Source of the DNA: Acidobacteriota bacterium
Lineage (GTDB): Bacteria > Acidobacteriota > Terriglobia > UBA7540
Assembly (NCBI GenBank): GCA_004298155.1
Contig: SCRD01000011.1
Coordinates: 1 to 64,000 of the forward strand
Reading direction: 5' to 3'
DNA: 64,000 bases
Made by a program: the position numbers and the translations under genes. Positions within the stretch are counted from its first letter, which is position 1. Each line of letters begins with the position of its first letter. This document shows, in pieces, positions 26,066-34,976 of the stretch. The notes beneath the pieces were generated by a model, which did not search any database, had not been told where the DNA came from, and worked only from the letters and a program-made list of their open reading frames with translations.

Positions 26066-26941
26066 TCAATCCTTTTCGTGCAACTTCTGGCGCAGCCGGC
26101 GCGCCTGGTTGAACTCTTTTTCAAGCTCCCGCGTGCTTAGATGTATCTTTATCGTATCAAGTCTCTGGATCATTGCGTCGAGAGCGGCCTGAATATTTTC
26201 GGTGTTGGTCAGGCAGATGTCGCGCCACATCGAGTAAGGGCTTTCAGCAAGGCGCGTCAAGTCCCGGAATCCCGAACCGGCAAGATCCAGAGACAAGCCG
26301 TCACGGCCGGCTTTTTCCGCCACCATGCCGGCCAGCCCGGTCGAAAGAAGTTGCGGCATGTGCGAGAGATAGGCTACCGCCACATCGTGGCTGGCGGCAT
26401 CCATCACGCAGGGTTTTGCGCCGAGCGATTCAACCAGCCCGACAAAAGCTTTTGCCCGCGCGTCCTGCATTGCCGTTCTTGACGGCGGAACAATTGCGTA
26501 ACAGGCATTTCGAAACAGTTCGGCATCCGCATACTCAAAACCGGAATGTTCTTTGCCGGCAAGTGGATGCCCGCCAAGAAACAACGGCCCGCCGGCGGGA
26601 AGTTCCTTTGCCTTCTCTGCAATCCGCCGCTTCGTGCTGCCAACGTCCGTGATCAGGGCATGGCGAGGCGCCGAGGTTTTTAACAGCGGCAATAAGTCGA
26701 GGATTTTCCCCACCGGCGTGGCCAGGATCACAAGGTCGGTGTTTCTTACAGCCTCGTCAACATCCCGCACGCCTTCATGGACGGCGCCCGATTCTACCGC
26801 CTGCTTCAAGGCCTGAGGGGTGTCGAGGCCGACACGGTGCGCCGGATACCCCAGCTTCTTCAGCGCCAGCGCCCATGAGCCCCCGATGAGGCCCAGCCCG
26901 ATAACGGCAATCCGCTTGAAAAATGGTTCCGCAGGTTCCAC
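26066..26941 (-). CDS. tyrA: Prephenate dehydrogenase
   Basis: NAD(P)-dependent oxidative decarboxylation of prephenate (or dehydrogenation of arogenate) towards tyrosine. The 291-residue product has the Rossmann glycine motif IAVIGLGLIGGSWAL near residue 12, LVILATPVGKI, DVGSTKRRI and the HPLAGKEHSGFEYA segment with the conserved His. No ACT or chorismate mutase domain is fused. The start is GTG 26941 behind AAGGAAAG. It follows aroF by 29 bases in the same operon. Confidence 0.93.
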   Translation of the reverse strand: MEPAEPFFKRIAVIGLGLIGGSWALALKKLGYPAHRVGLDTPQALKQAVESGAVHEGVRDVDEAVRNTDLVILATPVGKILDLLPLLKTSAPRHALITDVGSTKRRIAEKAKELPAGGPLFLGGHPLAGKEHSGFEYADAELFRNACYAIVPPSRTAMQDARAKAFVGLVESLGAKPCVMDAASHDVAVAYLSHMPQLLSTGLAGMVAEKAGRDGLSLDLAGSGFRDLTRLAESPYSMWRDICLTNTENIQAALDAMIQRLDTIKIHLSTRELEKEFNQARRLRQKLHEKD

Positions 26942-26970
26942 GGGGAATCTTTCCTTATGCGGTGGAGACT

Positions 26971-27987
26971 TCAGACGGTCCTTCCCACCGCGGGTGCGAT
27001 CATTCGTAATTCTTTCATGAGCTGCTCGAACTGTTCAAAGTAGAGCGACTGCGCGCCGTCGCTTAGCGCTTTCTCAGGATCAGAGTGGACCTCGATCAGC
27101 AGGCCGTCAGCCCCGGCGGCCACGGCGGCCCTGGCCATCGGGGGAACTTTGTCACGCCTCCCCGTGCCGTGCGATGGATCGACAACAATTGGGAGGTGCG
27201 ACAGCTTATGGATGACCGGAATGGCGGAAATATCCAGGGTGTTGCGCGTGGCATTCTCAAAGGTCCGGATCCCCCGCTCGCAAAGCACCACATTGTAGTT
27301 GCCGCCGGACATGATGTACTCCGCTGAGAGCAGCAGCTCTTCGATGGTGGCGGAAATGCCGCGCTTGAGCAAAACCGGTTTTGAAACCTTGCCAAGCTCT
27401 TTAAGCAGGTTGTAGTTCTGCATGTTGCGCGCCCCCACCTGGAGCACGTCAACGTAATCGAGCATCAAGGGGATCTGCGTGTGGTCCATCACTTCCGAGA
27501 TGACCAGCAGGCCAGACATGTCCGCAGCCGCGCGCATCATCTTGAGGCCGGGCAAACCCAGCCCCTGAAAACTGTAGGGGGAAGTTCGGGGTTTGAAGGC
27601 CCCGCCACGCAGGACGCTCCCGCCCAGCTCCTTGACGCGGGCTGCAATGACGTTGATCTGGGTCTCGCTCTCGATGCTGCAAGGCCCGGCCATCACGCAA
27701 ACCTGCTTGCCCCCCACAGAGACCCCTTTACCGAGCTCGATCACCGAGCCTTCGGGGCGGAAATGCCGGCTGGCCAGTTTGTAAGGCGCGGAAATTCTTA
27801 CGACTTCTTCGACGCCGTCAATCAGCTCGATGTCACGGACGTCAAAATCGATCTTGGCGCCTACAGCTCCGATCACCGTCTGGCGCGCACCCGTTGAGCG
27901 ATGGGCGTCAAAGCCCATTTTCATCAGCCGGTCGATCACATTTTGGATCTGTTCCTCGGTTGCGCCTTCTACCATCACCACAACCAT
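26971..27987 (-). CDS. aroF: 3-deoxy-7-phosphoheptulonate (DAHP) synthase, type I beta
   Basis: First step of the shikimate pathway: phosphoenolpyruvate + erythrose-4-phosphate. The 338-residue product has an N-terminal ferredoxin-like regulatory domain (residues 1-70, [18 protein letters not shown] and the G-A region) and the barrel with [46 protein letters not shown] and the metal-binding [10 protein letters not shown]. That architecture is the Thermotoga/Bacillus-like I-beta type, often feedback-inhibited through the N-terminal domain. It sits 5 bases after the separate chorismate mutase gene. Confidence 0.96.
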   Translation of the reverse strand: MVVVMVEGATEEQIQNVIDRLMKMGFDAHRSTGARQTVIGAVGAKIDFDVRDIELIDGVEEVVRISAPYKLASRHFRPEGSVIELGKGVSVGGKQVCVMAGPCSIESETQINVIAARVKELGGSVLRGGAFKPRTSPYSFQGLGLPGLKMMRAAADMSGLLVISEVMDHTQIPLMLDYVDVLQVGARNMQNYNLLKELGKVSKPVLLKRGISATIEELLLSAEYIMSGGNYNVVLCERGIRTFENATRNTLDISAIPVIHKLSHLPIVVDPSHGTGRRDKVPPMARAAVAAGADGLLIEVHSDPEKALSDGAQSLYFEQFEQLMKELRMIAPAVGRTV

Positions 27988-27992
27988 GGCCT

Positions 27993-28292
27993 CTACTCCC
28001 TGGGTCCGTTCGAATCCGCCGAAGATTCCATCGAGTGGCGCTCCAGTGACCGGGCCTCATCAATGATGCGTTCAAAGAGGCGGCGGACCGCTGCGTCATC
28101 AAGCGGGCCTGGGTTTGACTTCACGATGTTCCGCAGGATTTCTGCTTCCCGGTCGGGTTGCCAGGCCGCCACGTGCAATTTCTTTTTCAGATGGCCGATT
28201 TCCACAGCGCATTGCGATCGTTCATTGAGCAACTTCACGAGTTGCTGGTCAATTGCATCGATTTTCTTACGCCAGTCTTCCAGTTCACTCAT
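27993..28292 (-). CDS. aroQ: Chorismate mutase, AroQ class
   Basis: Converts chorismate to prephenate, the branch point to Phe and Tyr. The 99-residue all-helical product has the AroQ pattern: [27 protein letters not shown], then K..L and [10 protein letters not shown], and a C-terminal [14 protein letters not shown] overlaps the trpA stop in an ATGA. Free-standing mutase next to aroF and tyrA makes a short tyrosine/phenylalanine branch cassette. Family-typical charged residues (Arg, Lys, Glu) are present. Confidence 0.9.
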   Translation of the reverse strand: MSELEDWRKKIDAIDQQLVKLLNERSQCAVEIGHLKKKLHVAAWQPDREAEILRNIVKSNPGPLDDAAVRRLFERIIDEARSLERHSMESSADSNGPRE

Positions 28293-29116
28293 GCAGATGG
28301 ACTCCCGGTACCTTCTTTGAGCCAGCGCACATAACGTTCGATAGCTGCCGCGCCCTCGGTGGAAAAATGCTCTTCAATAGTTCGAACAACCGCGCTTCCT
28401 ACAACTGCTGCGTCCGCCAGCTCCTGCACGGAGCGGACCTGGTCCGGGCTGGAAAGCCCAAACCCGACGGCGAGCGGAAGCCGCGTCATTGTTCTGACCC
28501 GTTCGATCAGTGGCCGCGTGCTTCCTGAGATTTTGCTGCGTTCCCCCGTCACGCCGGCTCGCGCGATCAAATAGAGGAAACCTGTCGAAGCGTTCGCAAC
28601 GCGCTGCAGGCGCTCATCGGTGGAAGTGGGAGCGCCAAGGAAAATGGTATCCAGGTTCCATTTCCTCATCATTTCAACGTAGGGCGCGGACTCTTCCGGC
28701 GTGAGATCGACTGCCAGCACGCCGTCTGCTCCAGCCTCGCTTGCGTCATGGGCGAAGTTTTCCAGGCCGTATTGCAGGATCGGATTGTAATAACTGAACA
28801 GGACGAGCGGCGTCTGGACCCGCCTTTTCCATTCTGGAAGCAGTTGCAGGACTTTGCGAAGGGTCGTTCCGCCGGCCAGAGCGCGTTCCGACGCCCGCTG
28901 GATGACGGGTCCGTCCGCCAGCGGATCAGAGAATGGGATGCCGAGTTCGATGATGTCCGCGCCGCCGTTTTGAATGGCCTCGAGCAGGCTGCCCGCAGCC
29001 TCAAGGCTTGGGTCGCCGGCGGTCACGTAAATCACCAGGCCTTTGGCATTGGCCTCGCGGAGCTGCCGGAATTTCTCCTGAATTCGCGACGTTGAAAGGG
29101 TAGGCATATCCGACAA
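28289..29116 (-). CDS. trpA: Tryptophan synthase alpha chain
   Basis: Cleaves indole-3-glycerol phosphate to indole and glyceraldehyde-3-phosphate, passing indole to TrpB. The 275-residue product has GADIIELGIPFSDPLADGP (catalytic Glu and Asp), VLFSYYNPILQYG, GVLAVDLTPEE and a phosphate-site VGFGLSSPDQV. TTG 29116 behind AGGA is the annotated start; ATG 29107 is a possible alternative three codons in. The gene ends in an ATGA overlap with the chorismate mutase. Confidence 0.96.
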   Translation of the reverse strand: MSDMPTLSTSRIQEKFRQLREANAKGLVIYVTAGDPSLEAAGSLLEAIQNGGADIIELGIPFSDPLADGPVIQRASERALAGGTTLRKVLQLLPEWKRRVQTPLVLFSYYNPILQYGLENFAHDASEAGADGVLAVDLTPEESAPYVEMMRKWNLDTIFLGAPTSTDERLQRVANASTGFLYLIARAGVTGERSKISGSTRPLIERVRTMTRLPLAVGFGLSSPDQVRSVQELADAAVVGSAVVRTIEEHFSTEGAAAIERYVRWLKEGTGSPSA

Positions 29117-29134
29117 AATCGATTCCTGTTCGTT

Positions 29135-30349
29135 TTACAGAATTCCCGCAGACTGGAAAATTCCCAGGTCCTTGTCGCCGCGGCCAGAAAGATTGACGAC
29201 GTAAATTGCATCCTTGCCGGCGCGAGGCGCCCGCTTCACCACTTCTGCCAGCGCGTGCGCGGATTCGAGCGCCGGTATAATCCCCTCGGTACGGGCCAGC
29301 AGGCGCGCAGCCTCGAGGGCTTCCTTGTCCCGGGCATAAGTATATTCCACCCGGCCCTGCTCGTGGAGCGCCGCATGTTCGGGCCCGACCGCCGGATAGT
29401 CCAGTCCGGCTGAGACCGAGTGGGTCCTTGCGATCATACCATCGGCGTCCTGCAGCACGTAGGTGTAGGTCCCGTGCAACACTCCCGGCTTTCCGCCGGA
29501 AAACCGCGCTGCGTGCTCGCCCATATCCAGCGAACGGCCGCCAGCCTCAACGCCTACCATCTTCACCTGAGCGTCGGGGATAAAGTCAAAGAAGAGTCCG
29601 ATGGAGTTGCTTCCACCGCCCACGCAGGCAAAGAGGCAGTCCGGTAGCCGTCCCGCCAGTTCCAGAATCTGCTGGCGCGTTTCCTGCCCGATGACGCGAT
29701 GGAAGTCACGGACCATCATGGGGTAGGGGTGCGGCCCGAGCACTGAGCCGAGCAGGTAATGGGTGTTTTCAATGTTTGTAACCCAGTCACGCATGGCCTC
29801 ATTAATGGCATCCTTCAGCGTTTTGGAGCCTGAGCTTACGCCCACCACTTCCGTGCCCAGCAGGCGCATTCGAAAGACGTTCGGCGATTGCCGGGCCATG
29901 TCTTCTTCGCCCATGTAAACACGGCACTCGAGGCCCAGAAGCGCCGCCACGGTCGCGGTGGCAACCCCATGCTGGCCTGCCCCGGTTTCGGCAACCAGCC
30001 GCGTCTTCCCCATGCGCGCTGCCAGCAGGCCCTGGCCAATGCAGTTGTTGATCTTGTGCGCTCCCGTGTGGAGCAGGTCTTCACGCTTCAGATAAATCTG
30101 CGCGCCGTCCAAATGCTTTGATAGCCGCTCGGCATGGTAGAGGGGCGTGGGGCGTCCGACGTAATAACGCAGCAGCCGTTTGAATTCGGCCTGGAACGCG
30201 GCGTCGTTCCTCGCATCCTCGTAGGCCCTCTCGAGCTCCTCGATGGGGTGCATGAGGGTTTCCGGCACATAGCGTCCGCCGAATTCTCCAAATCGTCCGC
30301 GAACGTCAGGCCCTGATATGGTTTGTTGTCCGTGCGGCATATTGCTCAC
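29135..30349 (-). CDS. trpB: Tryptophan synthase beta chain
   Basis: PLP enzyme joining indole and serine. The 404-residue product contains [16 protein letters not shown] with the PLP lysine, [34 protein letters not shown] (phosphate-binding glycine loop) and the C-terminal [13 protein letters not shown]. This is the TrpB1 type that pairs with TrpA. Start is GTG 30349. The gene sits 18 bases before trpA and 21 bases after trpF. Confidence 0.97.
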   Translation of the reverse strand: MSNMPHGQQTISGPDVRGRFGEFGGRYVPETLMHPIEELERAYEDARNDAAFQAEFKRLLRYYVGRPTPLYHAERLSKHLDGAQIYLKREDLLHTGAHKINNCIGQGLLAARMGKTRLVAETGAGQHGVATATVAALLGLECRVYMGEEDMARQSPNVFRMRLLGTEVVGVSSGSKTLKDAINEAMRDWVTNIENTHYLLGSVLGPHPYPMMVRDFHRVIGQETRQQILELAGRLPDCLFACVGGGSNSIGLFFDFIPDAQVKMVGVEAGGRSLDMGEHAARFSGGKPGVLHGTYTYVLQDADGMIARTHSVSAGLDYPAVGPEHAALHEQGRVEYTYARDKEALEAARLLARTEGIIPALESAHALAEVVKRAPRAGKDAIYVVNLSGRGDKDLGIFQSAGIL

Positions 30350-30370
30350 TTCCGATCCAACCCGGATGAG

Positions 30371-31003
30371 TTAAAGGTTGCAGTCAGCTTCCCGGACCGC
30401 GGCAAAAAAAGCGCGGAGAAGCATCGGGTCTTTCTGCCCCGGCTGAGATTCCACGCCGCTTGCAACATCGACGGCAAACGGCCGAACTTCCCGGATGGCG
30501 CGCCCTACATTGCCGGCATTCAGGCCACCGGCGAGGATGATGGTCCCATACCGATGTGCGTCGCGCGCCAGTTTCCAATTGAACTCTTTCCCTGTTCCGC
30601 CGCTCAGGTCTGGATGAAAGGTGTCCAGGAGAAAAGCGTTTGCACTGAGGTTTGCAAGTGAATCAACATTGAAATCGTCTCCCACGGGCACGGCGCGAAT
30701 TAATGCGTACCCATCGGGTTGGCCTGCCATTTCAGGGAACTTCGGGCCGTGGAGCTGGATGGCGCAGGCTCCTGCCTTTTGCGCGATGGCGGTGACGTGG
30801 TCCATTTCCGTCTCGTTTGCGTAGACTCCAATCGCTGCCACGAACGGTGGTAAGCGCTGGATGATGGTGCGGGCTTGCCCTGGATCGATGTAGCGCGGTG
30901 AAGCACGATAAAAATTGAAGCCCAGCGCTGAGGCGCCCAAATCGACGGCCAGCAGCGCGTCTTCCAGCCGCGTAATCCCGCAGATTTTGATCCTGGTCGG
31001 CAT
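30371..31003 (-). CDS. trpF: Phosphoribosylanthranilate isomerase
   Basis: Amadori rearrangement of phosphoribosylanthranilate in tryptophan synthesis. The 210-residue barrel has the N-terminal KICGITRLEDA with the catalytic Cys, GFNFYRASPRYIDP, QLHG, LLDTFHPDLSGGTGKEFNW with the catalytic Asp, LAGGLNAGNV and VDVASGVESQPGQKD. Length is standard. ATG 31003 lies four bases after the trpC stop. Confidence 0.96.
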   Translation of the reverse strand: MPTRIKICGITRLEDALLAVDLGASALGFNFYRASPRYIDPGQARTIIQRLPPFVAAIGVYANETEMDHVTAIAQKAGACAIQLHGPKFPEMAGQPDGYALIRAVPVGDDFNVDSLANLSANAFLLDTFHPDLSGGTGKEFNWKLARDAHRYGTIILAGGLNAGNVGRAIREVRPFAVDVASGVESQPGQKDPMLLRAFFAAVREADCNL

Positions 31004-31007
31004 AGGG

Positions 31008-31805
31008 TCAGGCCCCGGCCATTTTGATGGTTGGCGCGCTTTTGAGAAGGCGCGACAATTCTTCCCCCGGGTCGTCCGAAAGCATCAGGTGCTCGCCGAT
31101 CAGGACCGCGTTGTAACCCGCTTTTGCGAGACTGTCCAAGTCCCTGCCGGTCTTGATTCCACTCTCGCTGACGGCCAGGCACGTGGAAGGGATTTTCTCG
31201 CGAAGCCGGAATGAAGTATCCAAACTGACCTCAAGGTTGTTCAGATTGCGATTGTTGACTCCGATTATTTGCGCGCCAGCACCGATGGCCCGGTCCAGCT
31301 CTTCCACCACGTGGACTTCCACCAGCGCTGTAACCCGCAGGCGCTCCGAGAGCCTGAGAAAATGCTTCAGGTCTTTGTCCTCGAGAGCGGCAACGATCAG
31401 AAGAAATGCATCAGCGCCCGCCGCCACGGATTCGTAAACCTGGTACTCATCAAGGATAAAATCTTTTCGCAGGACGGGCAGGCCGACTGCTCCACGCACA
31501 GCCTTCATGTCTTCGATCGCGCCCTGGAAAAAATCCTCTTCCGTCAGGACAGAAATCGCCGAGGCGCCTGCCTGCTGGTATGACTCCGAAATTTCTCGCG
31601 GCCGAAAGTCGGACCTCAGGAGCCCTCTTGATGGCGACGCCTTCTTGATCTCCGCAATGACGCTTAAAGCTTCGCCGGAAAGGGCCGTTGCAAAATCCCG
31701 GAAGTCAGAACGTAATTCTGCAGCCTGACGCAATCTGTCAAGGGGAACGCTGGCGCGCATCTCTTCAACGCGGCGGCGGCGGGCGGAGATAATGGTACTT
31801 AACAC
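31008..31805 (-). CDS. trpC: Indole-3-glycerol-phosphate synthase
   Basis: Ring closure of carboxyphenylamino-deoxyribulose phosphate. The 265-residue barrel has VIAEIKKASPSRGLLR, ISVLTEEDFFQG, LRKDFILDEYQVYE, IIGVNNRNLNNLEVSLDTS and a late SESGI and NAVLIGEHLM. I place the start at GTG 31805 (MLSTIISARRRRVEE), behind AAGGA with 7-base spacing; the frame is open to GTG 31850, with another GTG at 31820. It is the first gene of the operon; trpE, trpG and trpD are not nearby. Confidence 0.95.
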   Translation of the reverse strand: MLSTIISARRRRVEEMRASVPLDRLRQAAELRSDFRDFATALSGEALSVIAEIKKASPSRGLLRSDFRPREISESYQQAGASAISVLTEEDFFQGAIEDMKAVRGAVGLPVLRKDFILDEYQVYESVAAGADAFLLIVAALEDKDLKHFLRLSERLRVTALVEVHVVEELDRAIGAGAQIIGVNNRNLNNLEVSLDTSFRLREKIPSTCLAVSESGIKTGRDLDSLAKAGYNAVLIGEHLMLSDDPGEELSRLLKSAPTIKMAGA

Positions 31806-32121
31806 CTGGCTTTCCTTCACCTTAGTTCCCCAATGCAGGCTGTTGTGCACGAAGTGGAAAATCGAGACTGGGACAAAAGTTTACTCTAACCTTCTGGAAG
31901 AGCCGAAGTCAACGCTTGCGCCGTGTTGCGGAGTATACTGGAACACGCTATACAAAGCTGCAGCCGGTGAATCTGGACGGCCTTAACAGTGGGCCATCGC
32001 AGCAAGCGGCTGGCCGGCCCGAAGCCTGCTTTGCGAATGACACGACGAAAGTGGCTGAATTTTTCCCTGGAAAGCCTTATATTTACGAGTTTGGCCTGAA
32101 CTTAATGCGGAGGATATCCCT
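31806..32121. other. Divergent intergenic region between trpC and the KDG kinase gene
   Basis: This 316-base space holds the promoters of two divergent operons. Besides the trpC promoter it has a possible + strand promoter, TTGCGG (31926-31931) and TATACA (31949-31954) with a 17-base spacer. Between the two hexamers lies an inverted repeat, CGTGTT (31922-31927) and AACACG (31942-31947), with the palindrome AGTATACT (31932-31939) in its centre, a possible operator. The remaining bases show no gene. Confidence 0.45.
31883..31912 (-). promoter_or_regulatory. Candidate promoter of the trpC operon
   Basis: On the - strand TTGACT (bases 31912-31907) and TAGAGT (31888-31883) are separated by 18 bases. 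Five of six and four of six bases match the sigma-70 consensus. Transcription would start near 31875, about 70 bases before the preferred trpC start. No tryptophan-rich leader peptide or T-box-like structure was found in that leader. Confidence 0.45.
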
Positions 32122-33150
32122 ATGGCGGATGTTGTAACTTTCGGCGAGGCTATGATTCGGCTTGCGCCTCCACACTTCCAGCGGCTCGAGCAGACAAATT
32201 CCCTGGATGTCCAGGTCGGTGGCGGCGAACTGAATGTGGCCGTGGGCGTCAGCCGCCTGGGGCTTACGAGCACCTGGGTGTCGAGACTGCCCAGGAACCC
32301 CCTGGCGCGACTGCTCGAGAACCGCGTGCGGCAGGCCGGCGTAGACACTTCCGAAATCGTGTGGGTGGAAGGCGGGCGGCTCGGCCTCTACTTTGTGGAA
32401 TTTGGCGCGGCCCCGAGGCCGAGTTCTGTTCTCTATGACCGCTCGTATTCAGCCATTGCCGCCATCCAACCCGGCGAGGTGGACTGGAAGAAAGTGTTTG
32501 CGGGAGCCAAATGGTTTCACACCAGCGGCATTACCCCGGCGCTGAGCGATTCTGCCGCGGCCGCCACGCTGGAAGCGTTGGAGGCTGCCAGGCGCGCCGG
32601 TATTACGGTCAGCTACGATCTGAACTATCGGGGAAAGCTGTGGTCGCCGGATAAAGCACAGGACGTGCAGGAACCTCTGATGCAATTTGTCGACGTCTTG
32701 ATTACCACGGAAGAAGATACGGGAGTGGTTTTCAAGATCAAGGCGTCGGGAGCGGCGGGCGACCAGGGATTCAAAGAGATTTCCGCGGGAAGCTACAAGG
32801 AAGTGGCCCAGCGCCTTCAGGAGAAATTCAAGTTCAAAGCTGTGGCCATCACCCTGCGGGAAAACCCGCTGGTGTGGCGGAACACCTGGTCGGCCATAGC
32901 CTATGCCGATGGCAAGTTCTATGAGGACGTTAAGTATGACCTTGAGATTGTCGATCGCGTCGGTGGCGGCGATTCGTTCAGCGCGGGATTTGTCTATGGG
33001 TATCTTGCCAGGAACTCTTACGAAGCTGCTGTGCGTTATGGGAATGCCTTCAGTGCGCTTAAGCAGACCATTCCTGGCGACTTTAACTGGGCGACGCTGG
33101 ACGAAGTTGAAAAACTGCTGAAGGGAGCGAGCCTGCGGGTGGCCCGTTAG
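32122..33150 (+). CDS. kdgK: 2-keto-3-deoxygluconate kinase, PfkB family
   Basis: Phosphorylates 2-keto-3-deoxygluconate to KDPG in the lower Entner-Doudoroff or uronate pathway. The 342-residue ribokinase-family protein begins MADVVTFGEAMIRLAPP and has the GGGELNVAVGVSRLGL substrate motif and the C-terminal PfkB signature DRVGGGDSFSAGF with catalytic Asp284. ATG 32122 follows GCGGAGGATAT. The next gene is KDPG aldolase, which strongly supports the substrate; sugar kinases of this family can still differ in specificity. Confidence 0.88.
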   Translation: MADVVTFGEAMIRLAPPHFQRLEQTNSLDVQVGGGELNVAVGVSRLGLTSTWVSRLPRNPLARLLENRVRQAGVDTSEIVWVEGGRLGLYFVEFGAAPRPSSVLYDRSYSAIAAIQPGEVDWKKVFAGAKWFHTSGITPALSDSAAAATLEALEAARRAGITVSYDLNYRGKLWSPDKAQDVQEPLMQFVDVLITTEEDTGVVFKIKASGAAGDQGFKEISAGSYKEVAQRLQEKFKFKAVAITLRENPLVWRNTWSAIAYADGKFYEDVKYDLEIVDRVGGGDSFSAGFVYGYLARNSYEAAVRYGNAFSALKQTIPGDFNWATLDEVEKLLKGASLRVAR

Positions 33151-33262
33151 GACTGAAGGCGCGGAGCGGAGTCTTGCCAGCCTGCCGGAGCAAGGACATT
33201 TACACATAACCCGGCACTGGCAGGCGATCGACATTTGCAATCTCCAACGAGAGGATTCAACC

Positions 33263-33928
33263 ATGTCCTGGTGCAGAGAAAAAGTTTTAAGCAGGCTTCG
33301 GGAAGTGGGAGTTGTTCCTATTGTCCGTGTGTCAAATCCGGACGATGCATTTAAGGCGGTCGGGGCGGTTGTCGCCGGAGGCGTCCCGGTTGTCGAGATC
33401 ACGATGGGCGTGCCGAATGCCCTTCGCGTGATGGAGCAAGTGGTGGAGCAATTCGGCGAAAGTGTGCTGTTGGGAGCGGGCACGGTGCTGGATCCGGAAA
33501 CCTGCCGCGCAGCTCTGCTGTCTGGCGCCGAGTTTATTGTGACGCCTTCTCTTGACGTCAAAGTTATCGAAACTTCACGTCGCTACAGCAAAGCCTGCAT
33601 TCCCGGCGCCCTGACGCCGACGGAAATTGTGACGGCCTGGCAGGCGGGAGCGGATATGGTGAAAGTGTTCCCTTGCGGCCCGGTTGGCGGGCCGAATTAC
33701 CTCAGGTCATTGCGGGGCCCGCTCCCTCAAATTGATTTTGTTCCAACCGGCGGCGTTGATCTGGGAAGCACGGCAGATTATATCCGGGCGGGGGCTGCGG
33801 CTGTGGCTGTCGGCGGGGAGCTGGTTTCCCGCAAGGCCCTCCAGGAAGGGAAGACCGAAGTCATCACCGCTAATGCTCGCCAATTCCTGGAAGCCGTTCG
33901 TTCCGCCAGGGCTGAGCTGAAGAAGTAA
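33263..33928 (+). CDS. eda: KDPG aldolase (2-keto-3-deoxy-6-phosphogluconate aldolase)
   Basis: Splits KDPG to pyruvate and glyceraldehyde-3-phosphate. The 221-residue class I aldolase has VPIVRVSNPDDA, PVVEITMGVPNA with the catalytic Glu, LLGAGTVLDPETC, FIVTPSLDV and the Schiff-base Lys134 in DMVKVFPCGPVGG, then PTGGVDL. Length is normal. ATG 33263 is preceded by GAGAGGA. With kdgK it forms a two-gene KDG-degrading unit. A 4-hydroxy-2-oxoglutarate aldolase activity is often shared by this family. Confidence 0.93.
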   Translation: MSWCREKVLSRLREVGVVPIVRVSNPDDAFKAVGAVVAGGVPVVEITMGVPNALRVMEQVVEQFGESVLLGAGTVLDPETCRAALLSGAEFIVTPSLDVKVIETSRRYSKACIPGALTPTEIVTAWQAGADMVKVFPCGPVGGPNYLRSLRGPLPQIDFVPTGGVDLGSTADYIRAGAAAVAVGGELVSRKALQEGKTEVITANARQFLEAVRSARAELKK

Positions 33929-34047
33929 TGCGGCCGCGAATCCGGTATGGCAGGGCACTGAAACACAGGGGGACGAGGAGACGGGATTGGCGGGCCGCCA
34001 GGCGAGCTAAGAGCAGTGGCAAACCAGAATGCTGGCGGGCGCTTTTG

Positions 34048-34965
34048 TCAACTGAGGGCCTCCTCCAGCTTTTTGAGGAATATCAAGATTTCAGCCGGGC
34101 CCTTTACATAAAAATTCGCCTTTGTTTCCCGGAACCTGCCCACCCGTATGGTCACACTATTTCGAAGCAACGCAAAAGCTGTTTCATCCGTTGTGTCATC
34201 TCCCGCGTAGAAGACCAGCTTGCGGCCAGGAATCTGCTGAAGCAGGTCCTTTGCTGCTTTCCCTTTGTTGCCCATGTCGTTCGGGTAAATTTCCCAGATT
34301 TTTTTCCCTGCTAGCAAGCCGAAGCCAGGCCCCAGGCCGGTGAGCGCTTCTTTGACGATGGCGGAGGCTTTCTCCACAGCCGGTTTACGGGCGCCCCGGT
34401 AGTGAACGCCGAAGCAGATTCCTTTGTCCTCCACTCTTATTCCCGGAATTTCGCGCACCTGTCGCTGGACCCACCGCATGCATTTCCGAAGCTGGCGAGT
34501 GCCCGGCAAGTCAGGAGGCTGCCCGGTATTCCGTTCCCAGCCGTGCAGCCCGAAATAGATGGCGCCCTCCACCCGCGCCCGGAGCTGCAGGTCATTGAGT
34601 TGCCGTCCGCTGATGAAGCAAAGGGTAACCCTCTTGCGGCGAACCAGATTGCGTAGCACGGTCCGCGTAGCCTCGCCGAGGAACACTTCCTTGGGCTTGT
34701 GGCGCAGCCGCACCAGGGTCCCGTCAAAATCAAGAAACAAAACAATATGCCTTGCCCGCCGGGCACGGTGGGCCACTTTTTCCCAGCCATCGAAGAGGTG
34801 TTGAGGCCTCAGGCTCTCCTGGGATGGAGAGGCTTTGGGTGAGTCATTCCGTGGTGCCGAATCAGACGGGCGGAGACGGATGTGTCTGGTTTTTGCCATG
34901 GTTGCTGGTTTTGGCGGGCACCCGAGATGGCTAACCCTGAAGCGCTTAAACTTAAAAAGCAGCAC
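34048..34965 (-). CDS. otsB: Trehalose-6-phosphate phosphatase (HAD family)
   Basis: Dephosphorylates trehalose-6-phosphate. The 305-residue product has an N-terminal extension of about 70 basic residues, then the HAD motif I LFLDFDGTLV (nucleophile Asp79, acid/base Asp81), motif II FISGR, the LHGWERN segment for the usual HG.E, and motif IV YAGDDTTDETAF with the metal Asp pair. GTG 34965 lies 11 bases after the otsA stop, so the two genes are co-transcribed; ATG 34899 is a possible internal start that would remove the basic extension. Confidence 0.9.
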   Translation of the reverse strand: MLLFKFKRFRVSHLGCPPKPATMAKTRHIRLRPSDSAPRNDSPKASPSQESLRPQHLFDGWEKVAHRARRARHIVLFLDFDGTLVRLRHKPKEVFLGEATRTVLRNLVRRKRVTLCFISGRQLNDLQLRARVEGAIYFGLHGWERNTGQPPDLPGTRQLRKCMRWVQRQVREIPGIRVEDKGICFGVHYRGARKPAVEKASAIVKEALTGLGPGFGLLAGKKIWEIYPNDMGNKGKAAKDLLQQIPGRKLVFYAGDDTTDETAFALLRNSVTIRVGRFRETKANFYVKGPAEILIFLKKLEEALS

Positions 34966-34976
34966 TAACCTTTTCG

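Noticed and set aside
31806-31880. Tryptophan attenuator in the trpC leader
   Set aside because: No short frame with tandem Trp codons and no alternative hairpins; a T-box was also not seen.
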